A DNA stretch of 64,000 nucleotides from Shinella granuli (GTDB lineage: Bacteria > Pseudomonadota > Alphaproteobacteria > Rhizobiales > Rhizobiaceae), in contig NZ_SLVX01000008.1 in NCBI RefSeq assembly GCF_004341885.1, positions 215,621-279,620 of the forward strand, written 5' to 3'. The position numbers and the translations under genes were made by a program. The notes beneath the pieces are model-generated. The model saw only the letters and a program-made list of their open reading frames with translations, was not told the origin of the DNA and searched no databases. This document shows positions 1-7,890 of the stretch, in pieces. Numbering within the stretch: the first letter of the stretch is position 1; every line of letters begins with the position of its first letter.

Positions 1-1316
1 TAGATGCCGGCCTTGGCGTTGACGTCGATGCCGCGCGTCGGCTCGATGAAGATCAGCAGGCGCGGCGCCAGCGCCAGCCAGCGCGCGACGATGGCCTTCT
101 GCTGGTTGCCGCCGGACAGGGCCTTGATGTCCTGCGAGAAGCTGCCGGCGCGCACATCGACATTGCGCAGCAGCGTCTCCATTTCCTCTGCCGAGACGAA
201 GGGCGTGGCGTCGGCCTTTGCGGAAAGGCCGGACAGTGCCCGCGCCGTCAGCATGCCGTTGTCCGAGACCGACTGCATCAGCACCAGCGCCTCGGCCTTG
301 CGGTCTCCCGGCAGGAGGCCGACGCCGGCGCGGATGGCCTCGCGCGGACTGGTAAAGCGTGCCGGCGTGCCGGCGAGCGTGACCTCGCCCTCGGTGAACG
401 GCGTAAACCCGAATATCGCCTGGGCGAGCGCGACGCGCCCTGCCCCCTGCAATCCGGCAAAACCGACGATCTCGCCGGCGCGCAGATCGAACGACACGGA
501 TTTCAACCGGTCATTGCCGGCGTTGCGCACGCTGAGCACGACATCGCCGATCTCCTCCAGCCTGGCCGGCTCGGCATAGAAATCGCCGAGGTCGCGGCCG
601 ACCATGGCGCGCACGATCGCATCGGGCTCCGGCACATGGTCGAAGCTCGCCGCCGTCTCGCCATCCTTGAGCACCGTCACCCGGTCGGCCAGCCGCGTGA
701 TCTCACGCATGCGGTGGGTGATGTAGACGATCGCCACGCCCCTTTTCCTCAGCGTGTCGACGAGGCCGAAGAGGACCTCGCATTCCGCCTCGTTCAGCGC
801 GGCGGTCGGCTCGTCCATCACGATCACCCGCGCATCGAGCGACACCGCCTTGGCGATCTCGACCAGTTGCTGGCTGGCGACGTCGAGGTCGGCCACAACC
901 GTGTCCGGCTCGATGCGGTGCGCCGAGCCGAACAGCGCGAGCACGCGCCGCGCCTCGTCGTTCATCGCCCTGTGGTCGATCAGGCCGAAGCGCGTCGGCT
1001 CGCGACCGAGGAAGATGTTCTGCGCGACCGTGCGCTCCGGCAGCAGGGAGAATTCCTGGTAGATCACGGCAATGCCCGCGCGGATCGCCGCCAGCGGATG
1101 GGTGAAATGCCGTTCCGTACCGCCGACGATCACGGCGCCGCCATCCGGCCGGTAGAGGCCGGAGAGGATCTTCATCAGGGTCGACTTGCCGGCGCCGTTC
1201 TCGCCGGCAAGCGCGTGCACCTCGCCGGAAAAGGCCGAGAAGCTCACGCTCTTCAGCGCCTTCACGCCGGGGAAACTCTTGGTGATGCCGCGCATCTCGA
1301 TTGCGGGACTGCTCAT
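1..1316 (-). CDS. Sugar ABC transporter ATP-binding protein, double-NBD type (partial)
   Basis: Cytoplasmic ATPase of a CUT2 (RbsA/MglA-like) sugar importer. About 438 residues are visible; the C-terminus lies beyond the window edge (family usually about 500). The first nucleotide-binding domain shows GENGAGKST (Walker A), a Q-loop (IYQEF) and Walker B VIVMDEP. The second shows LSGGNQQK and EPTRGID. The second Walker B reads LLIFIEP, with Ile where Asp is usual; the second site of RbsA-type proteins is often degenerate. The ATG at 1314-1316 overlaps the stop of the upstream epimerase gene (ATGA), so the two are translationally coupled. The permease and binding-protein genes are presumably outside the window. 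The epimerase neighbours suggest a rare sugar or sugar derivative as substrate (inference). Confidence 0.9.
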   Translation of the reverse strand, partial: MSSPAIEMRGITKSFPGVKALKSVSFSAFSGEVHALAGENGAGKSTLMKILSGLYRPDGGAVIVGGTERHFTHPLAAIRAGIAVIYQEFSLLPERTVAQNIFLGREPTRFGLIDHRAMNDEARRVLALFGSAHRIEPDTVVADLDVASQQLVEIAKAVSLDARVIVMDEPTAALNEAECEVLFGLVDTLRKRGVAIVYITHRMREITRLADRVTVLKDGETAASFDHVPEPDAIVRAMVGRDLGDFYAEPARLEEIGDVVLSVRNAGNDRLKSVSFDLRAGEIVGFAGLQGAGRVALAQAIFGFTPFTEGEVTLAGTPARFTSPREAIRAGVGLLPGDRKAEALVLMQSVSDNGMLTARALSGLSAKADATPFVSAEEMETLLRNVDVRAGSFSQDIKALSGGNQQKAIVARWLALAPRLLIFIEPTRGIDVNAKAGI

Positions 1317-2161
1317 GCTGCTGCCCATGTCTTGCGAATGAAGGTTGCGCTTTCGGAGAAAAGCGTCTCGAAATCCGGGAACAGCGGCCGCCAGACGCGG
1401 GTCGCCGTCGCGATGGCCGGCAGTCCGGCCCCGAAGGCCTCCAGCGTCAGCCAGCCGTCATAACCGATCTCCTTCAGCACCGTGAACATCGCCGGAAAGT
1501 CTATGTGCCCGCGCCCGGGGATGCCACGGTCGTTCTCCGAGACATGGAAGACGCCGATATGCTCTCCGATCAGCCGGATGGCCTCCTGCGGCCGGCGCTC
1601 CTCCACATTGGCGTGGAAGGTGTCGTACATGATCTTGAAGGCGGGATGCCCGACCCGGTCGACATAGGCGCGGGCCTGTTCCATCGTGTTGAGGTAATAG
1701 GTCTCGAAACGATTGAGCGGCTCCAGGCTCAGGTGCATGCCGCTGGCCGCCGCCCGCTCGGCCAGCGCCCGGTGCGCATCCGCGCCGTATCTCAGCTCGT
1801 CCTCGCTGGCGCCCGCGCCGGTGAAGAAGCCGATCGGCGCATGGAACGGTCCGCCCATGCTTTCGGCGCCGAGCGCAATGGCGCAATCGAGCGCCCAGTC
1901 GAGATGGGCAAGGCCGCGCGCGCGCATCGCCGCATCGAGGCTGACCGGATTGGCGTCCGGCGTCGGCACGATCGACGTCGTCGACCGGCCGAGGCCGAGG
2001 GCATCCAGCCTCCTGCCCAGCCGCTCGTAGTGTCCGACCTCGCCCTTGAGGACCGGCACTTCGACGCCGTCATAGCCGAGGTCGCGCAGCCGCCCGATAC
2101 TGTCGAGATGACTCTCCTCGACGAAATCGGTCAGGCAAAGGAGATTGATGCCGAGTTTCAT
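1313..2161 (-). CDS. Ketose 3-epimerase family sugar isomerase (TIM barrel)
   Basis: A 282-residue xylose-isomerase-like TIM barrel. Putative catalytic and metal residues are E147 (in LEPLNRFE), D180 (DTFHANVEE), H206 (VFHVSENDRG) and E241 (TLEAFG). Their spacing matches the E/D/H/E set known for D-tagatose and D-psicose 3-epimerases (E152/D185/H211/E246 in the Pseudomonas cichorii enzyme, constant offset of 5). I infer C3 epimerisation of a ketose or keto-sugar acid; the true substrate is unknown. The start chosen is the ATG of MKLGINLLCL; an upstream in-frame extension would overlap the preceding gene. It lies 7 bp after the second epimerase gene and overlaps the ABC ATPase gene by 4 bp, so it belongs to a sugar uptake-catabolism operon. 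Confidence 0.88.
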   Translation of the reverse strand: MKLGINLLCLTDFVEESHLDSIGRLRDLGYDGVEVPVLKGEVGHYERLGRRLDALGLGRSTTSIVPTPDANPVSLDAAMRARGLAHLDWALDCAIALGAESMGGPFHAPIGFFTGAGASEDELRYGADAHRALAERAAASGMHLSLEPLNRFETYYLNTMEQARAYVDRVGHPAFKIMYDTFHANVEERRPQEAIRLIGEHIGVFHVSENDRGIPGRGHIDFPAMFTVLKEIGYDGWLTLEAFGAGLPAIATATRVWRPLFPDFETLFSESATFIRKTWAAA

Positions 2162-2168
2162 GATGCGC

Positions 2169-3041
2169 TCAATGCAGCCTGATGCCGAGATCGCCGCAGG
2201 TCGCGCGGAGCCAGGCCAAGGATTTTTCAATCATCGCGCCGGCGGTTCCCTCGCATTCGAGGCTGAGCACGCCGTCATAGCCATGGTCGCGCAGTATCGC
2301 GAGGCAGGCCTTGATGTTGTCCGCATTGACGCCGTCGCCCAGCGCGCAATGGCTGACCGCAATGCCGGTCTGCCCGCCGCGCACCGCATCCGCCAGCGAT
2401 TGCGACACGTCCTTGACGTGGACATGGCTCACCTTGTCGATGAAGCGCTGCAGGAATTCCGTCGGCTCCTGGCCGGCGATGAAGGTGTTGCCGGTGTCCA
2501 TGTTCAGGCGCAGCCACCTGGAATCGACGAAGGCCAGCATGCGCTCCATGAATTCCGGACGGGTGGTGAAATATCCGTGCGGCTCGATGTTGACGATGAT
2601 CTCGTGCGCTTCCGCGACCTCGATGATCGTCTCGTAGCTGCGCTTCATCAGCGCCATCGATTCTTCCTCGGAAAGGCCCTCGGGCATATGGAGGCCGTCG
2701 GTCGTATCGACGCAGGGGCTGCCGGCCTGCGCGGCCCAGGCGATCGACTTCAGCACATAGGGCACGCCCCGCAGCGGCCCGTCCTTGCCCGAAAGCGGAT
2801 AGGCGGCATCGACCTGGGAGAAGCGCACGCCGTAGCGGTCCATCTTCCGGCGCAGCAGGACAGGATCCTCGTAAAGCGCGACATGCGGCTGATAGCCAAG
2901 CCCGTGGATCCAGCTCACGCCGTCGATCAGGCCGCATTCGATGAAGTGCACATCATTGTCGCTCGCCCACTGCAAGCATTTTTCGAACGACCAGTAGGCC
3001 GAGTTGAACGCGTCCGTGTGGAAGCCTATCCGCACCGGCAA
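2169..3041 (-). CDS. Sugar phosphate isomerase/epimerase (TIM barrel)
   Basis: A 290-residue AP-endonuclease-2/xylose-isomerase-like TIM barrel. Visible motifs are NIEPHGYF (metal Glu candidate), RLNMDTGNTF, HVHVKDV and SLECEGT, the usual order of E/D/H/E metal ligands. It is a different subfamily from the next gene and its substrate cannot be read from sequence. First gene of the minus-strand sugar operon; a perfect 21-bp palindrome lies 22 bp upstream of its ATG and the AraC gene is transcribed divergently. The two epimerases probably act in sequence on a sugar brought in by the RbsA-like transporter (inference). Confidence 0.85.
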   Translation of the reverse strand: MPVRIGFHTDAFNSAYWSFEKCLQWASDNDVHFIECGLIDGVSWIHGLGYQPHVALYEDPVLLRRKMDRYGVRFSQVDAAYPLSGKDGPLRGVPYVLKSIAWAAQAGSPCVDTTDGLHMPEGLSEEESMALMKRSYETIIEVAEAHEIIVNIEPHGYFTTRPEFMERMLAFVDSRWLRLNMDTGNTFIAGQEPTEFLQRFIDKVSHVHVKDVSQSLADAVRGGQTGIAVSHCALGDGVNADNIKACLAILRDHGYDGVLSLECEGTAGAMIEKSLAWLRATCGDLGIRLH

Positions 3042-3062
3042 ATCCTCCCAATTTCTCCTCCA

Positions 3063-3083
3063 TACCGTTGAACTTCAACGGTA
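3063..3083. promoter_or_regulatory. Perfect 21-bp palindrome, candidate operator
   Basis: TACCGTTGAA, one central C, then TTCAACGGTA: a perfect inverted repeat with 10-bp arms. It sits 22 bp upstream of the epimerase ATG at 3041 and about 115 bp upstream of the divergent AraC gene. The symmetry suits a dimeric repressor or activator controlling the sugar operon. AraC proteins often use direct repeats, so a LacI/GntR-type regulator outside the window is an alternative. Confidence 0.6.
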
Positions 3084-3197
3084 ATCACCAGCGCCTCCAT
3101 TTTGCCGCTTGATGATGGCGCAGCATTGCGCAATAAATCCCTGCCCGCGTTCGAAATAGAGGACTGGTAAATTTCAAACACGGGCGGAGGAGATTTC

Positions 3198-4232
3198 ATG
3201 AGCAAGACCAACAACGAACGCGCCGTGAACCGGCCGGCGGTTTTCCGCGAGCCGGGCGCGCTGCTCTATGCCGGAAACTGCCAGGACCTGATGAAAGCGT
3301 CGCTCGCCGGGCAGGTTGCGCTCAATGCGTGGACACGGCGCGGCTATCCCGGCATCGACCTCGGCAAGGCCCTGCCGCAGGTCTGCTCCGTCGGCGGCTG
3401 GGATGCCACGACCCCGCAGGACTGGGGTCTGCGCGAGCATTGCAACGAGGGCGTCAAGATCGCCTATCTCGCACGCGGCTCGCTGACGATCACCATGGAT
3501 GGCCGCAAGACCACCATCAGCGAGGGGCAGATGTTCGTCGTGCGGCCCTGGCAGTTGCATGCGCTCGGCGATCCCACGATCGGCGCCAGCCACATCATCT
3601 GGGTTCTCATGGACATGGGCGTGCGCCGCCCGCACGAGAGCTGGCTCTGGCCCGACTGGATCGGCTGGCCGGAACGGGACCGCAAGCGGCTGAGCGAACT
3701 CCTGTCGAAAAACGAGCAGATGTCCTACCTCGCCTCACGCGACGTCGCCCGCACCTTCCTGGAAATCCACGAGGTGGTCGCGGGAGGCGATATCGAGGGC
3801 GGCGAGGCACGGTTGCGCCTGCTGATCTCGATGATGTTGCTGCAGTTCCGCCAGATGCTGGAAAGCCAGTCGCCCGTGCTGGACCTTGCGCTTGCAAGCT
3901 CCAAGCGCACGGTGGAGATTTTCCTGAAGCGGCTCAGGCATGCGCTCGACGAAGACTGGACGCTGGAAAACATGGCCGCCGAGTGCAATCTTTCCCGCAC
4001 CCAGTTCACCCAGCATTGTCAGGTCCTGACCAACATGACGCCCGTCCGCTACCTGCAGATGCTGCGACTCAATGCGGCGCGCGAGCTGCTCGAAAACGGT
4101 CAGCATTCGGTTACGCACGTCGCCTTTGACTGCGGCTTCTCCTCCAGCCAGTATTTCGCCACCTGCTACAAGAAACGCTTCGGCTTCTCGCCGATCGAGA
4201 CGCCCCGGCCGCAGGTATCCATCGCCAATTGA
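3198..4232 (+). CDS. AraC family transcriptional regulator with cupin-like sensor domain
   Basis: A 344-residue regulator. The N-terminal part (about 60-150) is an AraC-type cupin with the pattern KIAYLARGSLTITMDGR followed by SEGQMFVVRPWQLHALGDP, a ligand-sensing fold. The C-terminal part (about 240-340) has two helix-turn-helix units: LENMAAECNLSRTQFTQHC and VTHVAFDCGFSSSQYFATCY. A GGAGGAG ribosome-binding site precedes the ATG at good spacing. It is divergent from the two epimerases and sugar ATPase and is the likely local activator or repressor of that operon, responding to the imported sugar (inference from context). Confidence 0.9.
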   Translation: MSKTNNERAVNRPAVFREPGALLYAGNCQDLMKASLAGQVALNAWTRRGYPGIDLGKALPQVCSVGGWDATTPQDWGLREHCNEGVKIAYLARGSLTITMDGRKTTISEGQMFVVRPWQLHALGDPTIGASHIIWVLMDMGVRRPHESWLWPDWIGWPERDRKRLSELLSKNEQMSYLASRDVARTFLEIHEVVAGGDIEGGEARLRLLISMMLLQFRQMLESQSPVLDLALASSKRTVEIFLKRLRHALDEDWTLENMAAECNLSRTQFTQHCQVLTNMTPVRYLQMLRLNAARELLENGQHSVTHVAFDCGFSSSQYFATCYKKRFGFSPIETPRPQVSIAN

Positions 4233-4304
4233 GCCACAGGCTCGAATGCATGGCGTTACCGAGCGTGATGCGCCGCACGGGATCGTGCGTCGGCCTGACC
4301 GGCG

Positions 4305-4682
4305 TTACCGGTCAAGGTCGCCCTGATCGAGACCGAAGTGATCCAGCACCAGTTGAAGATTACGGCGGTTGGATTTGAAATAGACATCGAAGACGTCGCC
4401 CAGCACCGGCACGCTTCCCGCGACCGTGTCGAAGCCGACATTGACCAGCATCCTGACGAGCTTGTCGTTGGGCACGCCAAGGCGGCGGGCCTCGTTGACG
4501 ATGACGAGGCTGACGGCCGCGGCCGCGAAATCGCCGATGCCCGGGATCAGCCCGAGGACCGAGTCCGCCCCGAGCGAGATCCGCGTGCCCGGAACGCGAA
4601 GCGCCGTGTCCATCAGACGCGCCAGTCCGCGGATCCGTCGAAGACGCGTCAAATGCTCGATGGGTATGTCGTGCTTTTTCAT
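4305..4682 (-). CDS. DUF4112 family membrane protein
   Basis: About 125 residues. It carries the DUF4112 signature: LARLMDTALRVPGTRISLGA, then ADSVLGLIPGIGDFAAA, a hydrophobic stretch, and VLGDVFDVYFKSNRRN. The family is small and membrane-associated with no known biochemical function. The start is uncertain: ATG at 4680-4682 has AAGGAG only one base upstream, unusually close, while an ATG at 4710-4712 has no ribosome-binding site. It stands alone after the AraC gene, which is convergent. Confidence 0.8.
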   Translation of the reverse strand: MKKHDIPIEHLTRLRRIRGLARLMDTALRVPGTRISLGADSVLGLIPGIGDFAAAAVSLVIVNEARRLGVPNDKLVRMLVNVGFDTVAGSVPVLGDVFDVYFKSNRRNLQLVLDHFGLDQGDLDR

Positions 4683-4788
4683 TCTCCTTATGTGGTCTCC
4701 GCGCCCTGGCATTCAAATGTCATGCCGCAGCCTTGTGCTTGCCGAGGCAGCCACCCCGGCGACGATGCGCGGGCGCTTCGCCCCGGGG

Positions 4789-5250
4789 TCATTCGTGCGG
4801 CCTGGCGGCATCGTCAGGATCATCCTTGAAGGTCGACATCGCGCGAAGGGTCACGAAGGTCACCACGGAAAGCACGATTGCGGTATCGTAGGATCCGAGA
4901 CCGACGGCCGTGCCGATGGCACCCGTCGCCCAAAGGCTTGCGGCCGTCGCCGTTCCGCGCACGCTGTTCTTCACGACCAGGATTGCCCCTCCGCCGATAA
5001 AACCCATACCCGTTATCAGCCCTTCCACGATGCGTGCGGTCGCTTCCGCATTGCCCTGAAGAAGCGGCTCGGCGGCCTGTACGAAGCCGCAACTCGCGAT
5101 GGCGACGAGGGGAAAGGTTCTCAGCCCTGCGCTGCGTTCGTGCCTCTCGCGGTCCCACCCTATCGGAAGCGCAAGAATATAGGCGGTCAACAAGGTAGCG
5201 AGGTGAGGAAGCACGTCGAGATTGACGCCGATTGTCTGCAGCCACTGCAT
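4789..5250 (-). CDS. MgtC/SapB family membrane protein
   Basis: A 153-residue polytopic membrane protein matching MgtC/SapB: LALPIGWDRERHERSAGLRT (the conserved R-E-R/AGLRT motif), GLITGMGFIGGGAIL (GxGFIGGG), and VRGTATAASLWATGAIG. Four to five hydrophobic segments are visible. MgtC-type proteins are linked to growth under magnesium limitation or acid stress and modulate membrane ATP synthase in pathogens; the role of this short form is not known. No operon partner is evident. Confidence 0.88.
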   Translation of the reverse strand: MQWLQTIGVNLDVLPHLATLLTAYILALPIGWDRERHERSAGLRTFPLVAIASCGFVQAAEPLLQGNAEATARIVEGLITGMGFIGGGAILVVKNSVRGTATAASLWATGAIGTAVGLGSYDTAIVLSVVTFVTLRAMSTFKDDPDDAARPHE

Positions 5251-5340
5251 GGAGGATCCGGGGTTCGGGTTTATTCCTGACGTGCGAAATAGCCGCCCTC
5301 GTCATCACGGCAAGGTCACGGCCAGTCACATCTTTGTTTT

Positions 5341-5365
5341 GGAACCATTCCAAGTCACCGCGGTT
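5341..5365 (+). promoter_or_regulatory. Candidate EcfG-type (general stress) promoter
   Basis: GGAAC at 5341-5345, 16 nt, then GGTT at 5362-5365. The alphaproteobacterial EcfG promoter consensus is GGAAC-N16/17-CGTT, so this fits with one mismatch. It lies 28 nt upstream of the TTG start of the gluconate-dehydrogenase operon. One such match can arise by chance. Confidence 0.4.
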
Positions 5366-5392
5366 CAGACCTTTGGCTGAGGGAGGAGCGAC

Positions 5393-6115
5393 TTGGCGAC
5401 GCGTCGACAGTTCATTCATTCGATTTTGTTTGCAAGCGCAGCGATTGCTGCGCCTTCGGCTTTCGCAAGGACGATATCCGGAATCCCGTGGGTTGCGGGC
5501 ATGGCGGACCAGCCTGCGCTGCCGGACCCAACCCGGACGTTCTTCACTGCGGCCGAGCGCGCCTGCGTGCGCGCCATCAGCGCGCGCCTGATACCCTCGG
5601 ACGACACCGGTCCGGGTGCCGAGGAGGCCGACGTCGTCACCTTCATCGACCGGCAGCTTGCCGGCTTTTATGGCCGCGGCGAACGTTGGTACACGAAGGG
5701 CCCTTTCTCCGAAGGCACGGAGCAGCAAGGATACCAGTTCGAAAGCCCGCCGGCCGGGCTCTACCGCAAGGCGCTCGCCGCGCTCGACGCGCACTGTCGC
5801 AGGACCCATGAAGGAAAGGCGTTCGACGAACTCGGCGCCGAGGTCCAAGACGGCATCCTCACGGCCATGGAGGAAGGCGAACTCGAATTCGAGGGCGTCG
5901 CGGCGACGGCCTTTTTCGAACTCGTTCTCGACAACACGATCGAGGGCTTCTTCAGCGATCCGATTTATGGCGGCAACCGGGACATGGTCGGCTGGCGCCT
6001 CGTCGGCTTTCCCGGCGCGCGCTACGACTACCGCGATTACCTCGACCATGACGGAAAACGCCTCGACATCCCTCCCGTCGGCCTCGCCGGACGGCCGGAA
6101 TGGAAAACCCCGTAG
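5393..6115 (+). CDS. Gluconate 2-dehydrogenase subunit 3 (gamma) family protein
   Basis: A 240-residue protein with a twin-arginine signal (TRRQFIHS, then a hydrophobic stretch ending near AFA), so it is folded before export and probably carries the flavoprotein subunit across with it. The body matches gluconate 2-dehydrogenase subunit 3: FFTAAERACVRAISARLIPSD near the start and SDPIYGGNRDMVGWRLVGFP near the end. It starts at TTG 5393 with GGAGG six bases upstream. It is followed 14 bp later by the GMC flavoprotein and then the tri-heme cytochrome, the normal three-subunit order of membrane-bound periplasmic gluconate or polyol dehydrogenases. Confidence 0.9.
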   Translation: MATRRQFIHSILFASAAIAAPSAFARTISGIPWVAGMADQPALPDPTRTFFTAAERACVRAISARLIPSDDTGPGAEEADVVTFIDRQLAGFYGRGERWYTKGPFSEGTEQQGYQFESPPAGLYRKALAALDAHCRRTHEGKAFDELGAEVQDGILTAMEEGELEFEGVAATAFFELVLDNTIEGFFSDPIYGGNRDMVGWRLVGFPGARYDYRDYLDHDGKRLDIPPVGLAGRPEWKTP

Positions 6116-6129
6116 GAGGAGGCGAAGGC

Positions 6130-7890
6130 ATGGCGAAAAAATTGCCGCCGGTGGATGTGGTGCTCGTCGGCTTCGGCTGGACCGGCGCGATCATGGCGCA
6201 GGAACTGACGGAGGCCGGCCTTCAGGTTCTGGCGCTCGAACGCGGCGGCTGGCGCGACACGCCGACCCACTTTCCGACGACGGTCGCGCCCGATGAACTG
6301 CGCTTCTACTGGCGGCACGAGATGTTCCAGGACACGGCCCGCGAAACACTGACCTTCCGCAACAACGACAGCCAGACGGCCCTGCCGATGCGCCGCTGGG
6401 GATCGTTCCTGCCCGGCAGCGGCGTCGGTGGAAGCGGCGTGCACTGGAATGGCCAGACCTTCCGCTTCCTGCCGTCGGATTTCGTCGCCGCCAGCCACAA
6501 TACCGATCGCTACGGCCCGCTGCCGGAGGGCATGACCGTGCAGGATTACGGCGTCACCTATGACGAACTGGAAACCCATTTCGACCGCTTCGAGAAGCTC
6601 TGCGGCATCGGCGGCAAGGCCGGCAACCTGCGCGGCGCGCTGCAGGCGGGGGGCAATCCGTTCGAGGGCCGGCGCAGCGACGACTATCCCAACCCGCCCA
6701 TGGAGATGACATTCGCCCAGAAGCAGTTCGGCATGGCGGCGAGGGAACTCGGCCTGAACCCCTTTCCCGCGCCGTCCGCGAACATGAGCCGCCCCTATAC
6801 CAATCCGCTCGGCGTGCAACTGGCGCCCTGCACCTATTGCGGCTTCTGCGAGAAATACGGCTGCGGCAACTATTCCAAGGCCATTCCGCAGACGACGATC
6901 CTGCCCGTCCTGATGGGAAAGCACAACTTCACGCTGAAGACGCACAACGAGGTGCTGGAGATCACGCGCGACAGCAGCGGCCGGCGGGCGACCGGCGTCA
7001 CGCATGTCGACGTGCACGGCGAGGTCTTCGAACAGCCGGCTGAGATCGTCATCCTCTGCGCCTATCCCCTGCAGAACGCCCGGCTGATGATGCTCTCCGG
7101 CATCGGAAGGACCTACGATCCACGCAGCGGCGAAGGCCTTGTCGGCAAGAACTACTGCTATCAGGTGGTCTCGTCCGTCGATGTCTTCTACGAGGACAGA
7201 TACACCAACCAGTTCGTCGGGGCCGGCGCGCTCGGCATGGTGATCGACGAGTACAACGGCGATAATTTCGACCATGCCGGGCTCGGCTTCATCGGCGGCG
7301 GCTACCTCGCCTGCTGGACGACCAATGCGCGGCCCATCGAAACGCACCGCACCCCGGAAGGCACGCCGGAATGGGGCGCGGGCTGGAAGAAGGCCGTCAA
7401 GGAGAACTTCCTGAAATCGACCGGCGTCTCGACCCACGGCGCGTCCATGGCCTATGCGCAGAACCGCCTGGACCTCGACCCGACCTATACGGACGTCTAC
7501 GGCCGGCCGCTCCTGCGCATGACCTACGATTTCACGCCGAACGACCGCGCCATGACGGCGTATCTCACCGAACGCGCCACGGAGATCGCAAAGCGGATGG
7601 GCGGCCGGGAGATCAAGGTGAATGCGCGCGAGGGCGCCTACGATTCCATGCCCTACCAGACGACGCACAATACGGGCGGCACGATCATGGGCAGCACGCC
7701 GGCAAACAGCGTCGTCAACCGCTACCTGCAAAGCTGGGACGTGCCAAACCTCTTCGTGATGGGCGCGGGCGTCTTCCCCCAGAATGCCGGCTACAACCCG
7801 ACGGGCACCGTCGCCGCGCTGACCTACTGGGCGGCCGAGGCCATCAAGTCCCGCTATCTTCCAGATCCCGGCCCGATGGTGCGGGCATGA
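6130..7890 (+). CDS. GMC oxidoreductase, gluconate 2-dehydrogenase flavoprotein subunit
   Basis: 586 residues, the catalytic FAD subunit that oxidises gluconate or a related polyol/aldonate in the periplasm and passes electrons to the cytochrome c subunit. The N-terminal FAD motif is VVLVGFGWTGAIMAQEL. The Cys cluster C234-x2-C237-x2-C240-x4-C245 (CTYCGFCEKYGC) is typical of this subfamily. GMC-type C-terminal motifs TTHNTGG and NPTGTVAALTYW are present. There is no signal of its own; export with the Tat-bearing small subunit is expected. The ATG at 6130 follows AGGAGG with good spacing and is preferred over an in-frame start 30 bp earlier. Substrate is not proven by sequence. Confidence 0.9.
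   Translation: MAKKLPPVDVVLVGFGWTGAIMAQELTEAGLQVLALERGGWRDTPTHFPTTVAPDELRFYWRHEMFQDTARETLTFRNNDSQTALPMRRWGSFLPGSGVGGSGVHWNGQTFRFLPSDFVAASHNTDRYGPLPEGMTVQDYGVTYDELETHFDRFEKLCGIGGKAGNLRGALQAGGNPFEGRRSDDYPNPPMEMTFAQKQFGMAARELGLNPFPAPSANMSRPYTNPLGVQLAPCTYCGFCEKYGCGNYSKAIPQTTILPVLMGKHNFTLKTHNEVLEITRDSSGRRATGVTHVDVHGEVFEQPAEIVILCAYPLQNARLMMLSGIGRTYDPRSGEGLVGKNYCYQVVSSVDVFYEDRYTNQFVGAGALGMVIDEYNGDNFDHAGLGFIGGGYLACWTTNARPIETHRTPEGTPEWGAGWKKAVKENFLKSTGVSTHGASMAYAQNRLDLDPTYTDVYGRPLLRMTYDFTPNDRAMTAYLTERATEIAKRMGGREIKVNAREGAYDSMPYQTTHNTGGTIMGSTPANSVVNRYLQSWDVPNLFVMGAGVFPQNAGYNPTGTVAALTYWAAEAIKSRYLPDPGPMVRA

Noticed and set aside
4820..6049. 409-codon minus-strand ORF spanning MgtC-like and dehydrogenase small-subunit genes
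   Set aside because: It crosses two real genes in other frames and shows no domain.
6037..7731. 564-codon minus-strand ORF opposite the GMC flavoprotein
   Set aside because: Antisense shadow; the plus strand has the FAD motif, Cys cluster and operon context.
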